Below are positions 24,300-32,376 of a stretch of 34,586 bases of DNA, piece after piece. The notes below the pieces were generated by a model. It had not been told where the DNA came from and made no database searches. It worked only from the letters and a program-made list of their open reading frames with translations. This DNA is from Gemmatimonadota bacterium (GTDB lineage: Bacteria > Gemmatimonadota > Gemmatimonadetes > Palauibacterales > Palauibacteraceae). Where the stretch lies: NCBI GenBank assembly GCA_029262175.1, contig JAJCZV010000077.1:1-34586 (forward strand), read 5' to 3'. The stretch's first letter is position 1. Each line of letters begins with the position of its first letter. The translations under genes and the position numbers were made by a program.

Positions 24300-27200
24300 T
24301 CAGCGCCGCCCACCGCCACCCCAGCTCATCGTGGGTGGCGGGTCACGTCTCAGTGCCTCGAGATAGGAAAAGGAATCGAGCACATCCCGATCCGGCGAAA
24401 GCTCGACGAAGCGGGGCGAGCGGCCGGCTGGACCCGCGGGGTTTTCCACATTCACCGTCCGATCGACCGTCGGTATGCCTACGCCCGAAACCCGGGAAAG
24501 ACTCGACCTCAAAGCCCGAACCACGGGGCTCGTCGACTCGAGGGGATCGCTTGGTGGATCGCTGAACGCGCAGTTCAGACCTGGCACGCCCGCGCGGGCT
24601 GCGGCGAGTTCCGGACTCAAACGAAGCCCCTCAATCGAATCGGCGAGCACGTTATAGGTTTCGCCATCTTTCTGGAGCGTTCCCTCGATGAGCAGAAAAG
24701 GCTCGAGCCGCACCGCCGTTCGACATTTTTCATAGATTTCAGGCTTCACGATCGCGTTGATCGGTCCAAACTCGTCCTCCATCAAGATGAAGATGTACCC
24801 CTTTGCCGTTCCTGGTCGTTGTCGCGCGACCACGATCCCTGCGACCCGCACTCGTGTTTTGTTGGGGAGATCCACAAACCGGCTCGATGACACCGTTCCT
24901 TTCGGTAAATAGTTGCCGATGAGCGCAAATGGGTGGTGGTGCGAAGCCGCGAACGAAAGGAGTCGGTACTCCGCAATCATCTTCTCCGCCTCGGCCGTGC
25001 CGTCGAACCGGAGATCCGCATAGGGGTCATCGAGCGCGAGTTCGATTTGACCATGGTTCGATCGGTCTGTGCTCGCCCTACCCCGGATCGGTCCAGTCGA
25101 TTCGCGTCCCATCCCGACGGCGGTCGTTGCGACCTCTCGGCGCTTTCGTTCCGACTCGGTCTCGGCTTCCGGCCCGAGCCATAACCCCGTTTGCCACAGC
25201 AACTCGCGTCGTTCGAGCCCGAACAAATCCATCGCGCCCACCCAAATCAGGTTCTCGATCGCGATCCGTTTGAGAGAGGCGGGCGTTCGCCGCAGAAAAT
25301 CCGGTAGAGACAGAAACGGGCCGCGCTCCTCGCGTTCGTCGACAACGATTTCGGCTACATCGCTCCCGCAGTCGCGCACGAACCCGAGCCCGACGCGCAC
25401 GTCCTCTCCCTCCACCGAGCAGATGACCTGGCTCTCGTTGATGTCCGGGAGCAAAATCCCGATGTCATGTCGTCGCGCATCACGTGCAAGCGCATCGAGC
25501 GAATAGAACCCCATCGGTTGGTTGTTGAAGAGTCCGACGTAGTACTCGGTCGGGTACCGGTCTCGGAGCCACGCCGATTGATATGCGAGAAGTCCGAACG
25601 CCGCTCCGTGCGACTTTGGAAACCCGAACTCCGAAAACGCGATGACTTGCTTAAACACCTTTCGCGCGGTGGGGCCGTCCACCCCGCGCTCTGCCGCACC
25701 CACCTTGAACGCTTCCCAGTATTCAATAAGCGCTTCGCGCGAACGTTTTCGACTCATCGCGCGTCGCAGGCCTTCTGCCTGACCGTCGCTGAACCCCGCG
25801 AGTGCCTGACAAACCTGAAGAACCTGGTCTTGAAAGATGATGACGCCGAGCGTCTCTCCGAGGGGCTCTTCGAGAAGCGGGTGGTCATAGGGCACGACGA
25901 AGTCTGGATTTTCTCGGAGCTGCTCGCGTCGACGCACGTATGGATTGACCGCGCCACCCACGATCGGACCGGGCCGTACGATGGAAACTTGGATCGCCAG
26001 GTCGGACAAATTGCGTGGCTGTACGCGGCGAAGCATCTGGATCTGCGCGCGACTCTCGATCTGAAACAACCCCACCGTGTCGCCCGAACAAATCAGATCG
26101 TAGATCTTCTCGTCTTCGTAGTCGATCCGCGATAAATCCGGCGCTTCCCCTTCGCGCACCGCGATGAGATCGACCGCTTCTTCGACGAGCGACATCATCC
26201 CGAGCGCAAGAAAGTCGATCTTGATAAAGTTTGCGTCGTCGCAGGAGTCCTTGTCCCACTGACAGAGGACGCGTCCTTCCCAAGCGGCGGGCTCCAAAGG
26301 CACGATCTCGACCAGCGGACGACTCGATATGATCATCCCGCCCACATGTTGAGAGACGTGCCGCGGCATCCCACGGATCTCTTCGGCGAGCTCGGCAAAC
26401 GCTCGCCAGGGGGCAGAGTCCGCCCGACTTTTGAAATCCGTGAGCCGCGCCAGCTCGCCGGCGAACCCCTCTACGTTTGGCTCGGCCAGCTTTGCGAGCT
26501 TTTCGATGTCGCCGATCGGGAGACTCAGCGCCTTGCCCACCTCGCGCACGATCGAGCGCGTGCGGTACGTCGGAAACGTGCACACGAGGCCCACGTGTTC
26601 GTTTCCGTATTTTTTGTAGACCGCGAGGATCAGCGCTTCGCGGATGTCGCGCGCGAAATCGATATCGATATCGGGCACGCTCCCCATCGCGTCGTTCAGG
26701 AAGCGGCCGAGAAAGAGATTGGTTTTAACCGGATCGATGTGAGAGAGCCCGATCAGATAGCAAATGATCGAAGACACGGAAGACCCGCGTCCACGCCCCG
26801 GAGGCAGAAGCTGTCGCGGCGCCGAGTCCCCGCGAACTTTGGATGCGACCTCGCGTGCGAGTTCTAGAATGTCGCGATAGACTAGAAAAAAACCCGCCAA
26901 CCGGTGCCGGTCGACAAGCCGGAGCTCTTCTTCGAGCCGATCTACGGCTTCGCGTCGATCCTTACACCCGCGCGGATACCGCTCGTTGAGGGCGGACCGA
27001 CACACGCTCGCCAAGACCCGAATCGCGGGAGCCCACCCGCTGCCCTTGAAGTCGGGAAACTTGTACCCGAGATCCTGAGTGAGGTCGAACGCCGTGCATC
27101 GCTCCGCGATCTCGCGCGTGCTCCGGAGCGCGTCAGGCCGGCACTCGAACCGCCCCACCATTTCTTTTGGCGAGGCGAGGTGGAAACAGGAGTTTGGACG

Positions 27201-28073
27201 CCGAAGCTCGTGCGAATCGTCGACCGTCGTTCGGTTCCGGATCGCGACCAAAAGGTCTTGAAGACGGTGCCGATCCGGGCGGTGGTAATGAACATTGCCC
27301 GTGGCCACGACCGGAATCTCGAGTCGATCCGCGAGCGCGCCGAGTTTCTGGAGGCGCTTTCGGTCACCGTAGACCGCGTTGTGTTGGAGCTCGACGAACA
27401 AATTGTCCGGTCCAAACGCATCACGCATCCGTCGGAGCAGCGCCTCGCCCTCATCCGCCCCGCGATCGAGCGCCGTGAGGACCGGACTTCGGCGACACCC
27501 TGTCATCAAGATGAGCCCTTCGGGGCGTTCGAACAGCGCCTCGAGCTCGAGCCTCGGATCACCACGCTCATTTTCCATATGCGACTGCGTGATCAGTCGA
27601 CACAGGTTTGCATACCCCGTCGCGTTCTCGGCCAACACCGTGACGTGGTATCGAGGGCCCGACTCATCGGGCCGCGTACTCGCTTCAATCAGAGTACTCG
27701 CATTACCACCCTTCCCCCTCCTCCGCCCTAGGGTCTCCTTTCCTCTCAACCCGTTCTCATCCCGCCGCCTCTTATCCTGCGCCTTTTTATCGAGATCCTT
27801 CTCATCCGCTTCATCGGCGAACGGAGACGCCAGCGTGAGCTCCGCCCCCGTGATCGGCTGGAGCCCGCGCGCACGAGAGAACTGGGCAAACTCCATCGAC
27901 CCATACAGTCCGTCATGATCGGTCAGGGCAAGCGCCGGATAGCCGAGTTCGATCGCCCGCAACGCGAGTTCCTCGGGGTGCGAGGCACCATCTAGGAAGG
28001 AGTACGCGGAGTGCGCATGCAGCTCGATATAGTCGGCGTCTCCGACACGCGACTTAGGCGCGATATAGAACAT
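24300..28073 (-). CDS. dnaE2: Error-prone DNA polymerase DnaE2
   Basis: This 1257-residue C-family polymerase alpha subunit is used in SOS-induced translesion synthesis. The PHP domain begins YIELHAHSAYSFLDGASHPE (His19, His21) and continues LALTDHDGLYG. The catalytic aspartates are in SVPDIDIDFARDIRE (residues 465-479). FGFPKSHGAAFGLLAYQSAW is a conserved fingers-region block, and the C-terminus has an OB-fold (RVRVAGIVVARQRPGTAKGYIF). The protein is longer than the usual 1050-1100 residues. About 55 extra charged residues (86-140, many Lys, Arg, Asp, Glu, Gly) interrupt the PHP domain, and a Ser/Pro-rich tail of about 80 residues ends in four glycines. It lies downstream of the DUF6504 and imuB genes, the normal mutasome order. 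Confidence 0.96.
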   Translation of the reverse strand: MFYIAPKSRVGDADYIELHAHSAYSFLDGASHPEELALRAIELGYPALALTDHDGLYGSMEFAQFSRARGLQPITGAELTLASPFADEADEKDLDKKAQDKRRRDENGLRGKETLGRRRGKGGNASTLIEASTRPDESGPRYHVTVLAENATGYANLCRLITQSHMENERGDPRLELEALFERPEGLILMTGCRRSPVLTALDRGADEGEALLRRMRDAFGPDNLFVELQHNAVYGDRKRLQKLGALADRLEIPVVATGNVHYHRPDRHRLQDLLVAIRNRTTVDDSHELRRPNSCFHLASPKEMVGRFECRPDALRSTREIAERCTAFDLTQDLGYKFPDFKGSGWAPAIRVLASVCRSALNERYPRGCKDRREAVDRLEEELRLVDRHRLAGFFLVYRDILELAREVASKVRGDSAPRQLLPPGRGRGSSVSSIICYLIGLSHIDPVKTNLFLGRFLNDAMGSVPDIDIDFARDIREALILAVYKKYGNEHVGLVCTFPTYRTRSIVREVGKALSLPIGDIEKLAKLAEPNVEGFAGELARLTDFKSRADSAPWRAFAELAEEIRGMPRHVSQHVGGMIISSRPLVEIVPLEPAAWEGRVLCQWDKDSCDDANFIKIDFLALGMMSLVEEAVDLIAVREGEAPDLSRIDYEDEKIYDLICSGDTVGLFQIESRAQIQMLRRVQPRNLSDLAIQVSIVRPGPIVGGAVNPYVRRREQLRENPDFVVPYDHPLLEEPLGETLGVIIFQDQVLQVCQALAGFSDGQAEGLRRAMSRKRSREALIEYWEAFKVGAAERGVDGPTARKVFKQVIAFSEFGFPKSHGAAFGLLAYQSAWLRDRYPTEYYVGLFNNQPMGFYSLDALARDARRHDIGILLPDINESQVICSVEGEDVRVGLGFVRDCGSDVAEIVVDEREERGPFLSLPDFLRRTPASLKRIAIENLIWVGAMDLFGLERRELLWQTGLWLGPEAETESERKRREVATTAVGMGRESTGPIRGRASTDRSNHGQIELALDDPYADLRFDGTAEAEKMIAEYRLLSFAASHHHPFALIGNYLPKGTVSSSRFVDLPNKTRVRVAGIVVARQRPGTAKGYIFILMEDEFGPINAIVKPEIYEKCRTAVRLEPFLLIEGTLQKDGETYNVLADSIEGLRLSPELAAARAGVPGLNCAFSDPPSDPLESTSPVVRALRSSLSRVSGVGIPTVDRTVNVENPAGPAGRSPRFVELSPDRDVLDSFSYLEALRRDPPPTMSWGGGGRR

Positions 28074-28120
28074 GATTCAACTCTTCTCGGGCACTGCGCT
28101 GACCAGCATCGCGGCGCGCG

Positions 28121-28384
28121 TCATGCGGGCTGTTGGTACCAACGATCCTCCATGAGGTCGTAGTACGCCGTGAGGTGCGCGCCGCTTTCGAGCACGAGCG
28201 AGAAATAGGTTCGCGAGATGGGCTCTCTCCACCATTCATCATCGATTCGCCACTGATCGAGCACGCTGCCGACATCTCTCCACTGCCCTTTTAGTTGTAC
28301 ACGCATCGGGCGCCCCGCCTTGTCGGCTTGCACGCGAACCGGTCGCGGTCGATTGAGCGGTCGAAGTTTGCCCGACAACGTCAT
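28121..28384 (-). CDS. DUF6504-like small protein between imuB and dnaE2
   Basis: This 87-residue basic, tryptophan-rich protein contains RPRPVRVQADKAGRPMRVQL, WRDVGSVLDQWRIDDEWW and ISRTYFSLVLESGAHLTAYYD. Small proteins of this pattern (DUF6504) are often found between imuB and dnaE2. Their function is unproven; a part in the ImuB-DnaE2 complex is plausible. It lies 64 bases after imuB and 47 bases before dnaE2, on the same strand, so it should be in the same transcript. Confidence 0.8.
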   Translation of the reverse strand: MTLSGKLRPLNRPRPVRVQADKAGRPMRVQLKGQWRDVGSVLDQWRIDDEWWREPISRTYFSLVLESGAHLTAYYDLMEDRWYQQPA

Positions 28385-28448
28385 TCAGGGATTCCGCTCC
28401 TTCACAAGGTGCGCGAGCACATAACACATCGTATACGTGCCGTGAGCA

Positions 28449-29714
28449 TCAGGAAGCCACTTCCATCAACGCATGTCGTCGCTCCGGGAGCCGAGAAGCC
28501 GGTTGGAGTTCGAGGACGCGATAGAGCGCCGCGCAGCCAAGCCGTAACCGAAGCAAACGGGCCGCCGTATTGAACGCGGGCAGCAACTCGCCGTCGTGCG
28601 TTTCGAGCGAACCGTTTACACGCGGCGCACCATCTCTGGGATCGAACAGCCCGGTCTGCGTGCTGGCCGGCCCGAAGCGAAAAAACTCGAGCCGAAGGTT
28701 TTCAACGGCGCGCGGTGGCGGAGAAAGCACGATTCGAGAGCGAAGAAACGCGCTCAGTTGATCGACTTGACTCGTGGGATCGCGCGCGATGGCTCGGATC
28801 GACCACGACCCACCGTCTTCGAGCTGCGCGCCGATCTTGACCCCGCGCACGCTTTTGCCGAGCCGTGTGGAGGTCTTGAGCGCGCGCACCAGTAGACGGT
28901 CGAGCGCCGCATAGAACAACTCGAGCTGTCCGATCGGGTCCGGAAAATCGACCGACTCGAGCACCGGGCGCGCGCGCATCTCCGGGCGAACGAGATCGAT
29001 GCGCGTCCCCTTGGCCCACGCCAATGCATGACGACCGTCGGCACCGAACTGCGAGACCAGCGCCTGCTCGGGCATCGAGGTCAACCGATGAAGACGTTTG
29101 ATCCCGAGACGCTCGAGACGCAAAACCATGCGCGGCGAAACCGGAAGGACATCGACCGGTTGCCTGGCAAGAAACGATGAGAGTGCAGACTCCGGCACGT
29201 ATACAGGCGGCACGCTCCCGGTTCGATCGGGGCGAGCGCCGTTGGAAGATCGCGCCGCGACCCAAGCCGCAAATTTCCCGGGCGCGTACCCGAACCGAGC
29301 GCCTGCGACGAGGCGAGAGGAAAGGGTCTCCAGACGCGCGCGAAGACTCTCCATCTGAAGCTCCGGGGAACCATAGAGACGCTCGAGTCCATCGACCCCG
29401 ACAAAAAAGCGACCGCGATCCGCCGAAGCCTCGACCACCGGACTCCAACAACGAAGGACATCGAGAATCCGCTCGCGCGCCGCATCGTAAAAATCTGGAT
29501 CAGGCTCGCAGAGGACGAGCGAAGGACAGAGCGCGATCGCTTGAGAAACCAGCATCCCGGATTCGACCCCCGAGGCGCCCGCAAACGCGCATCCGAGCTC
29601 GATCACCCGACGATTCCCCATGGTGGGGATCGAAAGCGGCCGACCGATCAGAACCGGCGTTCGGGCGCGCTCCAGCTCGAGTTCGAACCCGGGCCACCAG
29701 ACGCATAGCGCCAT
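28449..29714 (-). CDS. imuB: ImuB, Y-family polymerase-like mutasome subunit
   Basis: This 421-residue protein resembles Y-family polymerases but begins MALCVWWPGFELELERARTP, where active polymerases carry a metal-binding aspartate. Loss of that residue is characteristic of ImuB, a non-catalytic adaptor that links DnaE2 to the sliding clamp. Further landmarks are the IALCPSLVLCEPDPDFY block, ASADRGRFFVGVDGLERLYGSP, the thumb-type LERLGIKRLHRLTSMPEQAL, and LETHDGELLPAFNTAARLLR at the C-terminus. The ATG at 29714 has GGGAG four bases upstream. An ATG at 29780 with GAGG is a possible alternative, adding 22 residues. No imuA is visible, and I could not find a convincing LexA box upstream. Confidence 0.92.
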   Translation of the reverse strand: MALCVWWPGFELELERARTPVLIGRPLSIPTMGNRRVIELGCAFAGASGVESGMLVSQAIALCPSLVLCEPDPDFYDAARERILDVLRCWSPVVEASADRGRFFVGVDGLERLYGSPELQMESLRARLETLSSRLVAGARFGYAPGKFAAWVAARSSNGARPDRTGSVPPVYVPESALSSFLARQPVDVLPVSPRMVLRLERLGIKRLHRLTSMPEQALVSQFGADGRHALAWAKGTRIDLVRPEMRARPVLESVDFPDPIGQLELFYAALDRLLVRALKTSTRLGKSVRGVKIGAQLEDGGSWSIRAIARDPTSQVDQLSAFLRSRIVLSPPPRAVENLRLEFFRFGPASTQTGLFDPRDGAPRVNGSLETHDGELLPAFNTAARLLRLRLGCAALYRVLELQPASRLPERRHALMEVAS

Positions 29715-29965
29715 CCGGCTCCCGTGTCCGATGCCGTCTGTTAGGGGGTGCTGCGTTCGCCGAGCGCCGTGACGCCCCATATTAACCTCGGTTGTCTGGG
29801 GTAAAATCTCAGCCAGAAAAACCCGAAGAAAAACCGAAGATCGGGGAAGCCAACCTACTCTGTTCGAGGCCGGATGCAACCCTGGGGTCGTGGAATCGTG
29901 ACTATGAGAGACGGCGACCGAGTTCCTGTCCAATTTACCGCGGGAGAAAGCTCATTTCGGATCGT
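29715..29965. other. Divergent region between imuB and the serine hydrolase gene
   Basis: This 251-base region should hold the promoters of both flanking genes. I searched for CTGT-N8-ACAG, GAAC-N4-GTTC and GTTC-N7-GTTC forms of the LexA operator by eye and saw no good match. Both flanking genes have open frames extending into it, so their starts are the main uncertainty here. Confidence 0.4.
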
Positions 29966-31087
29966 TTGCTCTTCAAAATCGCGCCAAACGCAGCCGCCAC
30001 CCTCGTATGCGTCGCGACCGCGGCCGCCCTCACAGGTGGGTGCAGCGCCGACCGAGGTCCCGATGTGATGATGAGATCCTCACTCGAGTCGACCCGTCTA
30101 CTATCGACCTTCGATTCGCTTCGAATCGACGCGAAGATTCCGGGGTTGGCCGTGGCCATTCTGTACGAATCCGAGATCGTCGAACTGACCGGGTTCGGGT
30201 ATGCCAATGTAGAAGAAGAAGTCCCCGTCGGACCCGATACCCCGTTCAACATCGCATCGGTGACCAAACCGATCTCCGCGACCGTCGCGCTCCGACTGCG
30301 CGAACAAACGCACTTCGATTTCGACGCCACCATGCGGAGTTTCGATGGCTTCAGCGATCTCTGCACCGAAGCAAAGGCTGCCGGCGGAATCTTCTTCGAT
30401 GATTGGGCCTGTGAAGATCCGAACCTGACCCTTCGGCACGTCCTGTCGATGACCGCCAACGGTCGTCCCGGAGAGCGCTTCTTCTACAACCCCGTGTCGT
30501 ACTCATGGGCCTCGAGACCTCTGGCCCAGATCGCCGGTCGGCCGTTTTCAGAACTCGTACAAGAACTCGTACTCACGCCTGCGGGCATGACGAGATCCGC
30601 CCGCAAGCACAGAGCCCTTCCTTTGCGCGCGGACCTCGCCGCCGACCTGGCCACGCCCTATCACCTGGCCGAAGACGGGACGCTTCAGATCTCCGAGCCA
30701 CCCGGGCCGCAGGGAGACGGCGCCGCGGGAGGTATCATCTCGACCGCACGCGACCTCGCCGCCTTCGATGCGGCGCTCGATCGAGGGGAGCTACTCACCG
30801 CATCGGATCGAGAAGAAATGTGGACCACTACCGGCCCCGAGATCCCGTACGGTCTCGGTTGGTTCGTGAGCGAGGTCGATGGAGAGCCCGTCCTCTGGCA
30901 CACCGGTCTATGGGAAGGCGCCTACTCGGCCCTGTACCTCAAGGTGCCGGCGCGCCAAGCGACGCTCATCCTATTGGCAAACTCGGATGGATTGAGGTGG
31001 GACTCGCGACTCGATGAAGCCGAACTCGGGCGCTCCCCGTTTGCGCGCGCGTTTCTGGATGCGGCCCGCAAACGGGATACGCCCTAA
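29966..31087 (+). CDS. Serine hydrolase lipoprotein of the beta-lactamase/class C family
   Basis: With the TTG at 29966 as start, this is a 373-residue lipoprotein. A hydrophobic segment (AAATLVCVATAAALTGGC) ends in the lipobox LTGGC with Cys26. The catalytic Ser-x-x-Lys is SVTK (Ser98 to Lys101) in FNIASVTKPISATVAL. The third motif is HTG in LWHTGLWEGAY. The usual Tyr-x-Asn is replaced by YNP in GERFFYNPVSYSW, a variant of the PF00144 group. The family includes esterases, D-aminopeptidases and penicillin-binding proteins, so the substrate is open and resistance should not be assumed. The frame stays open back to 29792 but contains no better start. Confidence 0.85.
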   Translation: MLFKIAPNAAATLVCVATAAALTGGCSADRGPDVMMRSSLESTRLLSTFDSLRIDAKIPGLAVAILYESEIVELTGFGYANVEEEVPVGPDTPFNIASVTKPISATVALRLREQTHFDFDATMRSFDGFSDLCTEAKAAGGIFFDDWACEDPNLTLRHVLSMTANGRPGERFFYNPVSYSWASRPLAQIAGRPFSELVQELVLTPAGMTRSARKHRALPLRADLAADLATPYHLAEDGTLQISEPPGPQGDGAAGGIISTARDLAAFDAALDRGELLTASDREEMWTTTGPEIPYGLGWFVSEVDGEPVLWHTGLWEGAYSALYLKVPARQATLILLANSDGLRWDSRLDEAELGRSPFARAFLDAARKRDTP

Positions 31088-31140
31088 GACGGGATGCGCC
31101 CCCAAGGTCGTGTCAATTCGGTTCGATGTGCCTTTGCGCC

Positions 31141-32196
31141 TTACTCATCACGTGCTGAAGGCGTCACCGTGAGCGGCGAGTAGGCGATGCCATCGGGCGT
31201 CTGGCCCGCCTCGAGTTCTCCGACCACGGTGCGTGTCACGATGTCGATGATCGCGACCTTCCCTGCCGAAGAGAGCGAGAGAAAGAGGTGCCGGCCATCC
31301 GGGTGGAGCACCAACCCCTGGGGCCCCTGCCCCGGGAACGGGATGCTGCCGAGCTCCGCATATCCATCGAGATCGAAAAAGCGAAGGACCTCGCCGCGTA
31401 GGTCGGGGACGATGAGCTGCGCCCCATCGGGCGTGAGGAACATCCGATACGGCCACCCGAATCCCTCAGCAACCGTCTCGCTCGAACCGTCGGCCGTATA
31501 GAACGCCGTGACCCGTCCCGTCGCGTTGCTCCCGGCAAACACACGCGAACCATCCGGAGTGACATTCACCGCCTCGGGCTGCGCGGGCGCTGGGAACGAC
31601 CGGACTCGAGACAACCCGCTCCGGCTCAGCTCCGTGACCGTGTTGGACCCGATATCGCCCGTCCACATCGTCTCGCCGTCGGCCGTGACCCCGACCATGT
31701 GCGAGCCGCTCGCCTCCGTCTCGATCGCTCCGACGATGTCCCCGTCGGAGAGCCGCACGATGATGACCGCACCCGCCCGTTCGGACGTAACCGCGACGAG
31801 AGAGTCCCCGGGAAGAAACACGATCCCGTGCGGCCGTGTGTAGCGACCGAGTGGGAGCGTCGAGGTTCGTGAACCCGAGGCAACGTCAAAGAGCGTAAGC
31901 GAACTCCCGTCCGAGTTCCCGCCGTAGTCCGTGCCGACCGCGAGGCGCCCATCGCGTGACATCACGAGCTCGTGCGGACCGTCGCCCGTTTGCGCCGTAG
32001 AAACGATGGCGCCCGAAGCGAGGTCGATGAACGAGGCCGTTGCCGCCGCCTTGTTGAGGACGATGACCGTGCCCGTCAGGCCGTCGGGAGATTGGCCTTC
32101 GAGTCCTGCGACCGCGAATGCGCCGAGAAGAGCAAGAAGAGCACCCCTCTGATGCGATCTCCGGTCCACGAACCGCTTCAAACCCACTCGAGACAT
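31141..32196 (-). CDS. Secreted YncE-like seven-bladed beta-propeller protein
   Basis: This 351-residue protein has a signal peptide (RGALLALLGAFAVAGLEGQ, ending about residue 34). It then has about seven repeats of a four-strand blade, each with the pattern GxxP...V..TPDG..L.V: GDGPHELVMSRDGRLAV, THPHGI-like RPHGIVFLPGDSLVAV, GSHMVGVTADGETMW, PEAVNVTPDGSRVFAG, WPYRMFLTPDGAQLIV, GPQGLVLHPDGRHLFLS and TPDGIAYSPL. Such periplasmic propellers bind proteins, DNA or small ligands; no catalytic residues are evident. The ATG at 32196 has AAGGGG six bases upstream, preferred over a TTG at 32211. It diverges from the ankyrin gene. Confidence 0.9.
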   Translation of the reverse strand: MSRVGLKRFVDRRSHQRGALLALLGAFAVAGLEGQSPDGLTGTVIVLNKAAATASFIDLASGAIVSTAQTGDGPHELVMSRDGRLAVGTDYGGNSDGSSLTLFDVASGSRTSTLPLGRYTRPHGIVFLPGDSLVAVTSERAGAVIIVRLSDGDIVGAIETEASGSHMVGVTADGETMWTGDIGSNTVTELSRSGLSRVRSFPAPAQPEAVNVTPDGSRVFAGSNATGRVTAFYTADGSSETVAEGFGWPYRMFLTPDGAQLIVPDLRGEVLRFFDLDGYAELGSIPFPGQGPQGLVLHPDGRHLFLSLSSAGKVAIIDIVTRTVVGELEAGQTPDGIAYSPLTVTPSARDE

Positions 32197-32376
32197 GAGC
32201 AACCCCTTCAAGACCTTCGCTGTTTACTTTGACGAGCATCCACGCACCCTCTACCAACAACCGCGAGGTGAGGTCCGTTTGATGCCTACTGCGGTGCCGC
32301 AAGCGTGCCGTCCACTTATCTTGAATGTGCAGTCCTCCCCCGTAATCGGGGCCCGCACCCACCGTTGAAGGAGAGC

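Noticed and set aside
29715..29965. LexA operator upstream of imuB
   Set aside because: No palindrome matching the known LexA box types was found by eye. The operator may be of a lineage-specific type.
31072..31101. Imperfect 13-base direct repeat at the end of the serine hydrolase gene (ACGGGATACGCCC, ACGGGATGCGCCC)
   Set aside because: Only two short copies with no hairpin or element structure; likely a local duplication.
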